From: Metarhizobium sp039808465
Lineage (GTDB): Bacteria > Pseudomonadota > Alphaproteobacteria > Rhizobiales > Rhizobiaceae
Direction: 5' to 3'
DNA length: 31,086 bases
Assembly: GCA_039808465.1 (NCBI GenBank)
Contig: JBDHTA010000027.1
Location: forward strand, 1 to 31,086
Under the pieces are notes generated by a model. The model was not told the origin of the DNA. It was given only the letters and a program-made list of their open reading frames with translations, and did no database searches. Every line of letters begins with the position of its first letter. Within the stretch, counting starts at the first letter, position 1. The translations under genes were made by a program, and so were the position numbers. This document shows positions 14,262 to 21,929 of the stretch, in pieces.

Positions 14262-14335
14262 CGAATTTTCGGCGCGGTCCCATTTCCGTCCAAGTCTGGC
14301 GAAACAACAGACACCCGATTTGCAAGGCTTTTTCC

Positions 14336-14977
14336 ATGTCGAAACGCTTCCTTCCGCTCACTCTCGCGCTGACGCTTGTGGCGACACAGGCCAGCGCCCA
14401 TCCGCATATCTTCGCCGACGCGCGGCTGGAGGTGGTGGCGGGCGAGGACGGCACGATCCTGGAACTGCGCAATGTCTGGCGCTTCGACGACATCTTCTCC
14501 TCCAGCGTGCTGATGGATTTCGACAAGAACACCAATCTGAAGCTCGACCCGCCGGAGCAGGAGGAAGTGGGCAAGACGGTGCGCGACTCGCTTGCCGAGT
14601 TCAACTACTACATGACCGTGACCGAAAGCGGCAAAACCATCCCCGTCGAAAAGCCTGACATCATCCATGTCGACTACAAGGACGGAAAATTGCTGATGTT
14701 CTTCGCGGTCAAGCCGTCGCAGCCGATGCCGCTCAAGGGCAAGCTCACCTTCGGCGTCTACGACCCGACCTTCTACACCGCCATCGATTTCAACAGCGAC
14801 GACGATCTCGCCACCGTCGGCGACGGTTTTGCGGCCTGCAAGCGCGCCGTGATCCGCCCCGATCCCGATCAGGTGCTGGCCGACAACCAGGCCAATCTCA
14901 CCGAAGCCTTCTTCAACGACCCGGCCGGCACCGACATGTCCAAACTCTTCGCAACCCGGCTGGAGCTGACATGCTGA
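14336..14977 (+). CDS. DUF1007 family exported protein
   Basis: A 213-residue protein with a clear Sec signal peptide (residues 1-21, cleavage after ASA) followed immediately by HPHIFADARLEVV, the His-rich mature N-terminus that defines DUF1007. In the family this His-containing start is thought to bind a transition metal in the periplasm. The rest, with FDDIFSSSVLMDFD, FNYYMTV and FTFGVYDPTFYTAI-like strands, is typical. The start at 14336 has AAGG 8 bases upstream and starts exactly at the signal peptide. Its stop overlaps the NicO transporter gene by 7 bases, so the two are translationally coupled and work together in nickel, cobalt or zinc transport. Confidence 0.88.
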   Translation: MSKRFLPLTLALTLVATQASAHPHIFADARLEVVAGEDGTILELRNVWRFDDIFSSSVLMDFDKNTNLKLDPPEQEEVGKTVRDSLAEFNYYMTVTESGKTIPVEKPDIIHVDYKDGKLLMFFAVKPSQPMPLKGKLTFGVYDPTFYTAIDFNSDDDLATVGDGFAACKRAVIRPDPDQVLADNQANLTEAFFNDPAGTDMSKLFATRLELTC

Positions 14978-16071
14978 CGAAAAGCAGGTTTTTCCGTTCC
15001 CTTCCCTTCATCGCCCTGCTGTTGCTGGCGGGGCTTTCCGCCGCGCAGGCGCAATCGCCGCTCGGCATCGGCGCCGCCGAGCCGGGCATTTCGGTGTCCG
15101 GCCCCTTCGCGGGCCTGTTCCTGTGGGTGAACCAGCATCAGCAGGCCTTCTACCGGTCGCTGACCGGCGCGCTGAAAGCGATGCGCGAAGACCCGTGGCA
15201 GCTCGGGGCGCTGGTCGGCCTGTCCTTCGCCTATGGCATTTTCCACGCGGCGGGGCCGGGCCACGGCAAGGCGGTGATTTCCTCCTACATGATCGCCAAC
15301 GAGATCCAGCTCCGGCGCGGCGTCTTCATCGCCTTCCTCTCGGCCTTCATGCAGGGCGCGGTCGCGATCCTGCTGGTAATCGCGGCCTATCTCATCCTGC
15401 GCGGCACGACGGTTTCGATGACGCAGGCGACGCAGGCGCTGGAAATCGCCAGCTTCGCGCTGATCACCCTGTTCGGTTTCTGGCTGATCGTCCGGAAACT
15501 GCGCTCGCTGCGGGTCGCCGTGCCCGCGCCCGCCCCGCTTGCGGCGGCGGGCATGACCGCCAGCCTGTTTTCCGATGCCGAACCCGTCAACCGCTCCGCC
15601 GCCGGGCATCACGCCCACGCGCATCACCATCACCATGCCGGTTGCGGCCACGATCACGGCGCGGGGCTGGTCTGCTCGACCTGCGGCCATGCGCATGCGC
15701 CCGATCCCGGCCTGCTGAACGCCGAGCGCTTCAACCTGCGCGAAGCCTGGTCGGCGATCATCGCGGTCGGCCTTCGCCCCTGTTCCGGCGCGCTGCTGGT
15801 GATGACCTTCTCGCTGCTGAACGGGCTTTATCTCGGCGGCGTGCTGTCGGTTCTCGCCATGTCGCTCGGCACCGCGATCACGGTTTCGGCGCTGGCGACG
15901 ATGGCCGTTTCCGCCAAGGGGCTGGCGCTGAAGATGGCGGGCATCGGCTCGCCCCGGGCCGCCTGGATCGGCCACGGCATCGAATTGCTGGGCGCGGTCT
16001 TCGTGATGATGATGGGGCTGCTGCTGCTCGGCGCTTCGCTGCAAGGCGGCGGCTTTGGCCTTGGCGGATAA
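14971..16071 (+). CDS. NicO/RcnA-type nickel/cobalt transporter
   Basis: A 366-residue inner-membrane transporter. After an N-terminal signal or first membrane segment, the family motif GIFHAAGPGHGKAVISSYM appears at about 90-108, and a second motif IIAVGLRPCSGALLVM near 262. Between membrane segments lies a His-rich loop (about 212-243) with HAHAHHHHHAGCGHDHG and two CxxC-like cysteines, suited to metal capture. About six to seven membrane helices are visible. NicO members move Ni2+ or Co2+; direction is not certain, as RcnA exports while DUF1007-linked forms are predicted to import. It starts inside the end of the DUF1007 gene (7-base overlap) and ends 3 bases from a convergent gene. Confidence 0.88.
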   Translation: MLTKSRFFRSLPFIALLLLAGLSAAQAQSPLGIGAAEPGISVSGPFAGLFLWVNQHQQAFYRSLTGALKAMREDPWQLGALVGLSFAYGIFHAAGPGHGKAVISSYMIANEIQLRRGVFIAFLSAFMQGAVAILLVIAAYLILRGTTVSMTQATQALEIASFALITLFGFWLIVRKLRSLRVAVPAPAPLAAAGMTASLFSDAEPVNRSAAGHHAHAHHHHHAGCGHDHGAGLVCSTCGHAHAPDPGLLNAERFNLREAWSAIIAVGLRPCSGALLVMTFSLLNGLYLGGVLSVLAMSLGTAITVSALATMAVSAKGLALKMAGIGSPRAAWIGHGIELLGAVFVMMMGLLLLGASLQGGGFGLGG

Positions 16072-16074
16072 ATA

Positions 16075-16284
16075 TCAACGCCCGCGCTGGTAACGCGCCC
16101 GGAGCCAGAAGATCAGGAAGAAGGCGAGAACGGCGAGCGCGCCGAAGGCGGCGGCCAGCCAGGGCGAATACTCGCCGAGCCACAGCATCACCTTCGGCAT
16201 GATGAAGAACAGCAGGCCGACCGCCAGCATGATGATGGCGGCGGCGACAGCCGGTGAACGGGGCTTTTGCTGGTCGGCGGCCAT
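16075..16284 (-). CDS. Small two-helix membrane protein, unknown
   Basis: A 69-residue protein with a short basic and polar N-terminus and two membrane helices (about 14-34 and 42-60) ending in a basic tail RARYQRGR, which would place both ends in the cytosol. I do not recognise a family. GGGAG lies 7 bases before the ATG at 16284. It is transcribed after the TerB/DUF533-like gene with a hairpin in the 71-base gap, and its stop is 3 bases from that of NicO on the other strand. Confidence 0.75.
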   Translation of the reverse strand: MAADQQKPRSPAVAAAIIMLAVGLLFFIMPKVMLWLGEYSPWLAAAFGALAVLAFFLIFWLRARYQRGR

Positions 16285-16312
16285 GGATATCTCCCTGCCT
16301 GAAAGCATATGA

Positions 16313-16332
16313 CCGCCGCTTTAGAGCGGCGG
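16313..16332 (-). terminator. GC-rich hairpin between two minus-strand genes
   Basis: An 8-bp perfect stem (16313-16320 with 16325-16332) and a 4-base loop, 24 bases after the stop of the DUF533-like gene. No T-run follows on the minus strand, so it is a weak terminator or an mRNA processing/stability structure. Confidence 0.35.
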
Positions 16333-16355
16333 CCACGGAAAGGCAACAGAAAGCC

Positions 16356-17057
16356 TCAGACCTTGACGCCGGAAACGGTCGCCTCGATGTGATCGACGAG
16401 ATCGTCCGGCAGACCGAGACGGCCCGCCAGAAGGTCGAGATAGCCGCGTTCGGCGCGGCTGTCGGGCTCGATCGCAAGCCGCGAGGCGGTGTAAAGCTCC
16501 ACTTTCTGCTCGTCCGTCCGGGCGGCGGCGATCAGGGCGTCGAGATCGGTCGGCTCGGCCAGTTCCCGCTCCAGAAAGCTTTCCGCCTCCGAATCGAAGC
16601 CGGAAAGGCGCGCCTTGTCCATGATGCGGGCGCGCTCGGCGTCATCGATATGGCCGTCGGCCTTGGCGGCGGCGATCATGGCGCGCACCAGCACCAGCAC
16701 GAAATCGTTGCGCAGGATCTGCGGCTCGGTGCTGAAGCCGGAATCGGCGGGCGGCGGCAGGATCTGGATATTCTCCGGCTCGGCGGGCGCGGACTGCGGC
16801 GCATTGCCCGCCTGATAATTTTTATAGGCCTGATAGGCGAGCCCGGCGATGGCGGCGAGACCGCCCGCCGTCAGCGCGTTTCCGGCGATGTTGCGGCCCG
16901 TTTTGGTGCCCAGCAGCACGGCGGCCAGCGCCCCGGTTTTCCACGGATTGTCCTTGCCGTATTGCACGGCCTGATCGGCGCGGTCGCGTACGCTACCGCC
17001 GACACCCGGCAATTGCGACCCGAGGAACTGTTCCAGAAGCTTTCGCGCGTCAAACAT
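16356..17057 (-). CDS. TerB-like / DUF533 family protein
   Basis: A 233-residue protein. Residues 1-40 are polar (MFDARKLLEQFLGSQ), followed by a Gly/Ala-rich hydrophobic stretch (about 40-85) typical of DUF533, a short Pro-rich linker, and a C-terminal TerB-like helical domain with AMIAAAKADGHIDDAERARIMDKA, the EF-like acidic segment of that fold. It resembles E. coli YebE. TerB-like domains bind calcium or act in tellurite and stress responses, but the exact role of DUF533 proteins is unknown. The start is the Met of MFDARK; only a weak AAGAG precedes it. Upstream in-frame codons are not used because they overlap the end of the aldolase gene. Confidence 0.82.
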   Translation of the reverse strand: MFDARKLLEQFLGSQLPGVGGSVRDRADQAVQYGKDNPWKTGALAAVLLGTKTGRNIAGNALTAGGLAAIAGLAYQAYKNYQAGNAPQSAPAEPENIQILPPPADSGFSTEPQILRNDFVLVLVRAMIAAAKADGHIDDAERARIMDKARLSGFDSEAESFLERELAEPTDLDALIAAARTDEQKVELYTASRLAIEPDSRAERGYLDLLAGRLGLPDDLVDHIEATVSGVKV

Positions 17058-17169
17058 CTCTTGCCGTCTCCCTGTTGGCGATTGCCGTTCAACATAGGAA
17101 GGCGAACGGCGTTTAAAAAGGGCACAGGGCAGGCAAAGCGCGCCGCCCCATGCCAGCCATACGGTAAAA

Positions 17170-17820
17170 TCAGCCGCCGAGTGCCGCCGCTTCGTTGGCG
17201 AGCTTCGTGATGCCCGCCCAGTCGCCCGCCGCCACCATTTCCTTCGGCGCAACCCAGGAGCCGCCGACGCAGACGACATTCGGCAGGCCGAGATAATCGC
17301 AGGCGTTCTTCAGCGAAATGCCGCCCGTCGGGCAGAACAGCGTGCCCGAAAGCGGCGAGGACAGCGACTTGAGATAGGCCGCGCCGCCCGCCTGCTCGGC
17401 CGGGAAGAATTTCAGAACCTCGTAGCCTTCCTCGCGCAGCGCCATCGCCTCGCTTGCCGTCGCGGCCCCCGGCAGCAGCGGCACATCGCTGCCATCCGCC
17501 GCCGCCAGAATCGCGTCCGTCACGCCGGGGCTGACGATGAAGGTGGAACCGGCGGCAACCGCCGCCTCGAAATCGCGGGCGTTGAGGATGGTGCCCGCGC
17601 CGACGGCGGCCCCCTCGACTTCCGCCGCCACGGCCCGCACCGCATCGAGGGCGGCAGGCGTGCGCATGGTGATCTCGATCGCCTTCAGGCCGCCCGCCAC
17701 CAACGCCCGCGCCAGCGGCACGGCGGAAGCCGCATCCTCGACGATCAGCACCGGCACAACCGGCTGGAGTTTCAGGATCGACAGAAGCTTTGCTGTTTTT
17801 TCACCCATTTGCTGACCCAT
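17170..17820 (-). CDS. eda: KDPG/KHG aldolase
   Basis: A 216-residue class I aldolase of the Entner-Doudoroff pathway that splits 2-keto-3-deoxy-6-phosphogluconate into pyruvate and glyceraldehyde 3-phosphate. The Schiff-base lysine is Lys137 in GYEVLKFFPAE, and the proton-transfer glutamate is Glu49 in KAIEITMRT. GAGTILN, FIVSPGV, PTGGIS and GGSWV are the phosphate- and substrate-binding loops. The length is typical. The start at 17820 has AAGGA about 9 bases upstream; a second Met four codons later is possible. edd and zwf are not in the window, so this copy stands alone, divergent from the CYTH gene. Confidence 0.93.
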   Translation of the reverse strand: MGQQMGEKTAKLLSILKLQPVVPVLIVEDAASAVPLARALVAGGLKAIEITMRTPAALDAVRAVAAEVEGAAVGAGTILNARDFEAAVAAGSTFIVSPGVTDAILAAADGSDVPLLPGAATASEAMALREEGYEVLKFFPAEQAGGAAYLKSLSSPLSGTLFCPTGGISLKNACDYLGLPNVVCVGGSWVAPKEMVAAGDWAGITKLANEAAALGG

Positions 17821-17977
17821 GGCCGATTGTCCTTAAAACGATTAGTATGTCTTTCGGATACCCTTCCCCGGCGGCAATGTCGAGAGCGGCGGGCCGGAAA
17901 AGACGAGCGGAACGGGTTTACGCGGCGATCCCCTTTCCGTTAGGTTGAAGGCGGACGGGCAAAACGGCACGGAGCAT

Positions 17978-18475
17978 ATGGCCAAGGAAATCGAGCGGAA
18001 GTTTCTGGTTCTGGACGAGCGTTGGCGCGATGCGGTGACCGGCGCGACCGATCTGCGGCAGGCCTATATTCTTTCGATGGAAAAGCGCTCGCTGCGCGTG
18101 CGCATCCTCGACGGGGAGCGGGCGACGCTCACCATAAAGATCAGCAACGGCACGCTGTCGCGCGACGAATTCGAATACGATATTCCCCGCGAGGAAGCCG
18201 AGGAGATGCTGGGCAGCGCCATCGGCATCGTTCTGGAAAAGACCCGCTTTCTCGTGCCTTATCAGGGCTATATCTGGGAAGTCGACGTTTATGACGGCGC
18301 CTATCGCGGCCTTGTCATCGCCGAGGTGGAATTGCAGGACGAGGATGAAGACCCGCCGCTTCCCGAATGGCTCGGCCCGGAGGTGACGGGCGACCGCCGC
18401 TACTCCAATCAGTCGCTGGCGACGGAGGATCTGCGCGGCGAAATGGGCCTGCCGCTGCCGCCGCTCTCCGCCTGA
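17978..18475 (+). CDS. CYTH domain protein (inorganic triphosphatase-like)
   Basis: A 165-residue protein that consists of one CYTH (triphosphate tunnel) domain. The signature ExExK is at the N-terminus (KEIERKFLV), followed by RQAYILS, SLRVRILDGERATLTIKI and the acidic C-terminal strands VIAEVELQDEDED. Family members hydrolyse inorganic triphosphate or, in a few cases, cyclise ATP; the stand-alone short form is most often a triphosphatase. The Met at 17978 directly precedes the domain and GGAG lies close upstream. The stop codon lies inside an 8-bp inverted repeat (18471-18478 with 18496-18503), which has no T-run. Confidence 0.88.
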   Translation: MAKEIERKFLVLDERWRDAVTGATDLRQAYILSMEKRSLRVRILDGERATLTIKISNGTLSRDEFEYDIPREEAEEMLGSAIGIVLEKTRFLVPYQGYIWEVDVYDGAYRGLVIAEVELQDEDEDPPLPEWLGPEVTGDRRYSNQSLATEDLRGEMGLPLPPLSA

Positions 18476-18578
18476 AGGCCAAGGCGCGCCGCGATCCTTC
18501 AGGCTCCGCCCACTTTGCGCGGCAGGCCCTGTCGCGAAGAATATTGCGCCTTTTGCCCGAAAGCGGTATTTGCGGGCC

Positions 18579-19523
18579 ATGACCGATCATCCCTTGTCCC
18601 CCCGCCCGGAAGCGCACGGCGCCTTTCTCGTCGCCGCGCTCTATCATTTCGCCGCCGTGCCGCGCTTCGAGAGCCTGCGCGCGCCTTTGCAGGCGCTATG
18701 CGAGGAAAACGGCGTCAAGGGCACGCTGCTGCTTGCCCGCGAGGGCATCAACGGCACCATTGCCGGGCCGGAGGCGGGTATTGCCGCCGTTCTCGGCTTC
18801 CTGCGCGCCCAGCCGGAATTCCGGGCGCTGGAGCACAAGGAAAGCCGCGCCTCGAAAATGCCCTTCCTGCGCATGAAGGTGCGGCTGAAGAAGGAAATCG
18901 TCACCATGGGCGTCGAGGACATCGACCCCAACCGCATCGTCGGCACCTATGTCGAGCCGCGGGAATGGAACGAGCTGATTTCCGATCCCGATACCATCGT
19001 CATCGACACCCGCAACGATTACGAGACCGCCATCGGCATCTTTCGCGGCGCCGTCGATCCGAAGACGAAAACCTTCCGCGAGTTTCCGGACTGGGTGCGC
19101 CAGAATCCCGGCCTGCACAACAAGCCGAAGATCGCCATGTATTGCACCGGCGGCATCCGCTGCGAGAAGGCCACCGCCTTCATGAAGGAGCAGGGCTTCG
19201 AGGAGGTCTACCACCTCAAGGGCGGCATCCTGAAATATCTCGAGCAGGTGCCGGAAGAGGAAAGCCTGTGGGATGGCGCCTGCTTCGTGTTCGATGAGCG
19301 CGTTTCCGTTACCCATGGCCTGAAGGAAGGCGGCCACCGGCTCTGCCGCGCCTGCCGCCAGCCGCTGACGGCGGAGGAAATCCTTTCGCCGCTCTACGAG
19401 GAAGGCGTGGCCTGCCCCCATTGCGCGGCAAGCCGCAGCGAGGAAGACCGCGAGCGCTTCCGCCAGCGCCAGAAGCAGATGCTGCTGGCGAAGAAGCGCG
19501 GCGAGCGCCATCTCGGAAGCTGA
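18579..19523 (+). CDS. trhO: tRNA uridine(34) hydroxylase, rhodanese domain
   Basis: A 314-residue protein of the TrhO (YceA) family, which hydroxylates uridine 34 in several tRNAs on the way to 5-methoxyuridine-type modifications. The N-terminal acylphosphatase-like domain carries GVKGTLLLAREGINGTIAG and the segment SKMPFLRMKVRLKKEIVTMG. The rhodanese domain follows with VIDTRNDYE and the active-site loop Cys189-TGGIRCEKA. A C-terminal Cys-rich part (CRACRQPL and ACPHC) can form a zinc site, ending in a basic tail. The length and order match the family. The start is at 18579, after an earlier in-frame Met with no ribosome site. Confidence 0.93.
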   Translation: MTDHPLSPRPEAHGAFLVAALYHFAAVPRFESLRAPLQALCEENGVKGTLLLAREGINGTIAGPEAGIAAVLGFLRAQPEFRALEHKESRASKMPFLRMKVRLKKEIVTMGVEDIDPNRIVGTYVEPREWNELISDPDTIVIDTRNDYETAIGIFRGAVDPKTKTFREFPDWVRQNPGLHNKPKIAMYCTGGIRCEKATAFMKEQGFEEVYHLKGGILKYLEQVPEEESLWDGACFVFDERVSVTHGLKEGGHRLCRACRQPLTAEEILSPLYEEGVACPHCAASRSEEDRERFRQRQKQMLLAKKRGERHLGS

Positions 19524-19527
19524 TTGA

Positions 19528-19573
19528 CGCATTTTCAGGAAAAGTGGAAACCGGTTTTCCGTGTGAAAATGCG
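19528..19573. repeat. Dispersed rhizobial palindromic repeat, copy 2
   Basis: A 46-bp element with 10-bp perfect inverted ends (CGCATTTTCA at 19528-19537, TGAAAATGCG at 19564-19573) around the core GGAAAAGTGGAAACCGGTTTT. The core is shared, inverted, with the repeat at 7415-7459. It lies between the converging trhO and GGDEF-EAL genes, where it can also act as a terminator. Confidence 0.7.
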
Positions 19574-19584
19574 ATAAAAAGGCC

Positions 19585-21777
19585 TTACGCCGCCAGCACC
19601 CGGCAGCCCTGCCGGGCGAGATAGACCGACAATTCCTCCGGCGGCACCGGGCGGCTGAAATGATAGCCCTGCAATTCGTCGCAGCCGCAGAGTCTCAGCG
19701 CAATCGCCTGCTCCTCTTCCTCGATGCCCTCCGCCGTCACGGGAATGTCGAGCGCCCGCGCAATCGCCACCGTCGCCTGGAGCAGCGCCCGCCCCTGCGC
19801 GCATTCATGCACGGAAGCGACCAGCGAACGGTCGATCTTCATGCGGTCGAAGCCGAATTGCCGGAGATAGCCGACGCTGGAGAAGCCCGCGCCGAAATCG
19901 TCCAGCGCAATGCGGACGCCGAAGGATTTCAATGCCTCGATGGTCCAGCGCGCCCGCGCCGGGTTCTGGATGAAATAGCCCTCCGTCACCTCCAGCCGGA
20001 TGCGGGCGGGATCGACGCCGCTTTCCCGGATCACCTCGCCGACATTGACGGTGAAGGCGGGATTGCGGAACTGGCCGGGCGAAATATTGATCGACACATG
20101 CAGATCCGGCCATTGCTGGATCTGCGCGCAGGCGGCGCGCAGCACGAACATGCCGATGGCGTCGATCAGGCCGGTGGTCTCGGCCACCGGAATGAACACA
20201 TCCGGCGGCACCGGCCCATGGCCGGGGCGGTTCCAGCGCACCAGAGCCTCGACACCGGCAACGGTGAAATCGGCGGCGCGCACCACCGGCTGATAGACGA
20301 CCGTCAGCGCCTCCGCCTCGATGGCGCGGCGCAGGTCGATTTCCATCCGGTTCTTTTCCTCGCGGTCGGCATCCATGGAGCCGTCATAGACGGCGATGCG
20401 GCCGCGCCCGTTTTCCTTGGCGTGGTACATGGCGAGATCGGCCTGCCGCAGCGCCTCATCGCAATCGACAAGCCCGAGCGGCGACGCCGCAAGCCCGATG
20501 CTGGCCCCGACGGTGGCGACCCGCTCGCCGATGGTCAGCGGCTCGGCGAAGAATTGCAGGATCGATTCGCCAAGGTTGAGCGCGAATTGCTGCGACTGCC
20601 CGGTGGCGATGGCGATGGCGAACTCGTCGCCGCCGATGCGCGCCAGCATGGCTGTTTCCGGCACCAGAATCTGCAAACCGGCCGAAACGCCGCGAATCAG
20701 CCGGTCGCCGGTGCCATGGCCATAGGCGTCGTTGACTTCCTTGAAGCCGTCGAGATCGAGATAGAGCAGGAAGACATTGCTTTTTTCCGTCCGCGCCTTC
20801 GCGATCATGGTTTCGAGTCCGGCATAGAAGCCCGCCCGGTTCAGCAGGCCGCTCAGCCGGTCATGCACCGCCAGCGCCTGCGCCCGCGTCTCGTCGTCCT
20901 TGAGACGGCGCATGGCGACGACGCCGATCAGCAGCAGCGCCAGGAAAAAGCAGCCGACGATGCTGAGCGCCAGAACCACCAGCGGCCGGGCGCGGTCATA
21001 GCTGGCGTCGCCCGGCACCCGCGAGGTCCAGACCAGCCGGGCAAGCAGGCTGCCATCCGCATCCACCACCGGCACGGAATAATCGCCGCCGCTATCGGCG
21101 GCGGCCAGCCGCAGGCCGGGGATGACATAAACTTCCGACATGTGGCGGATTTTGCGCGCATCGAGGTGACGCGCATAGACGAGATAGCGGTAATTATCGC
21201 GCGGCTGCCACAGCAGGCCGCTTTTCATGCGCACCAGCGCCACACCGGCAGCGGCGATGCCCTCGCGGGTGCGCACGAAGCCCGACGCTTCCGGCAGGCC
21301 CCGCGCTTCCGGCGCGCTCGCCCGGCCCGCCAGCGTGCGGATCGTGTTGCCGAAGAAACTGTCCAGCGTGTCATCGATCGGCTTGCCGTGCCGGTAGGCC
21401 ATCTCGACCTTCAGATCGGCGCCGACCACGAAGGCGGTGTCGAACAGGTCGCTGTTGACGGTCATGTCGCCGATATTGCTGATCGTCCAGTCGCGGCCGT
21501 CGGGCGCATACATGTAATGGGCGGCATCGTCCCAGGCAGCGTAGTCGTTCAGCGTCGCATGCAGTTGCTGCATGAAGCTTTTCAGCGCGCCATTCGTCGT
21601 TTCCTGCGAACGTCCGTCATCGAGGCTGTTGGCATGGCGCGCCACTTCGCCGATGGCGGCGAAGACGATCAGGGTCACGACCGTCACCACGACGGCGAAG
21701 GCGGCCAGAACGGCCAGCACCGCCAACTGCCGGCGCCCCTCACTCGTTTCCGGGATAAGCCGCAAAAAAAGCTGCAT
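19585..21777 (-). CDS. CHASE4-GGDEF-EAL cyclic-di-GMP enzyme
   Basis: A 730-residue inner-membrane protein. After a first membrane helix (about 17-43) comes a periplasmic CHASE4 sensor (NDYAAWDDAAHYMY near 77, then DLFDTAFVVGADLKVE), a second helix near 268-290, a GGDEF domain with the intact GGDEF motif near 383 and an EAL domain with EALVRW near 510. The EAL catalytic set is complete by eye: Asn in SINISP, Glu in LEVTEGY, DDFGAGFSS, Lys in RMKIDRS and AEGIEEEEQ. So it may both make and break cyclic-di-GMP, shifting motility and biofilm behaviour in response to an unknown periplasmic signal. No binding-deficient motif is seen. It is a lone gene. Confidence 0.92.
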   Translation of the reverse strand: MQLFLRLIPETSEGRRQLAVLAVLAAFAVVVTVVTLIVFAAIGEVARHANSLDDGRSQETTNGALKSFMQQLHATLNDYAAWDDAAHYMYAPDGRDWTISNIGDMTVNSDLFDTAFVVGADLKVEMAYRHGKPIDDTLDSFFGNTIRTLAGRASAPEARGLPEASGFVRTREGIAAAGVALVRMKSGLLWQPRDNYRYLVYARHLDARKIRHMSEVYVIPGLRLAAADSGGDYSVPVVDADGSLLARLVWTSRVPGDASYDRARPLVVLALSIVGCFFLALLLIGVVAMRRLKDDETRAQALAVHDRLSGLLNRAGFYAGLETMIAKARTEKSNVFLLYLDLDGFKEVNDAYGHGTGDRLIRGVSAGLQILVPETAMLARIGGDEFAIAIATGQSQQFALNLGESILQFFAEPLTIGERVATVGASIGLAASPLGLVDCDEALRQADLAMYHAKENGRGRIAVYDGSMDADREEKNRMEIDLRRAIEAEALTVVYQPVVRAADFTVAGVEALVRWNRPGHGPVPPDVFIPVAETTGLIDAIGMFVLRAACAQIQQWPDLHVSINISPGQFRNPAFTVNVGEVIRESGVDPARIRLEVTEGYFIQNPARARWTIEALKSFGVRIALDDFGAGFSSVGYLRQFGFDRMKIDRSLVASVHECAQGRALLQATVAIARALDIPVTAEGIEEEEQAIALRLCGCDELQGYHFSRPVPPEELSVYLARQGCRVLAA

Positions 21778-21929
21778 CCATTGACTCCATGACCAAGGAT
21801 ACAGCTCTGCGAAATTCCTTCAGATCCGGTTAAACCCGGCTGCCAAGTTTTTGGGGTAAGAGATAGCGGCAAAATCAAACCATTGGAAATAATGGTTTTT
21901 CAAAAGAGCCGCTTTTGCGCGCCAGACAA

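Noticed and set aside
17909..17941. GGAAC and CGTT before the CYTH gene
   Set aside because: The spacer is 24 bases, too long for an EcfG promoter.
18471..18503. Inverted repeat CCTGAAGG/CCTTCAGG as CYTH terminator
   Set aside because: Stem of 8 bp with a 17-base loop, it includes the stop codon and has no T-run.
19660..21792. 710-codon open frame on the plus strand
   Set aside because: Antisense shadow of the GGDEF-EAL gene, which has complete catalytic motifs.
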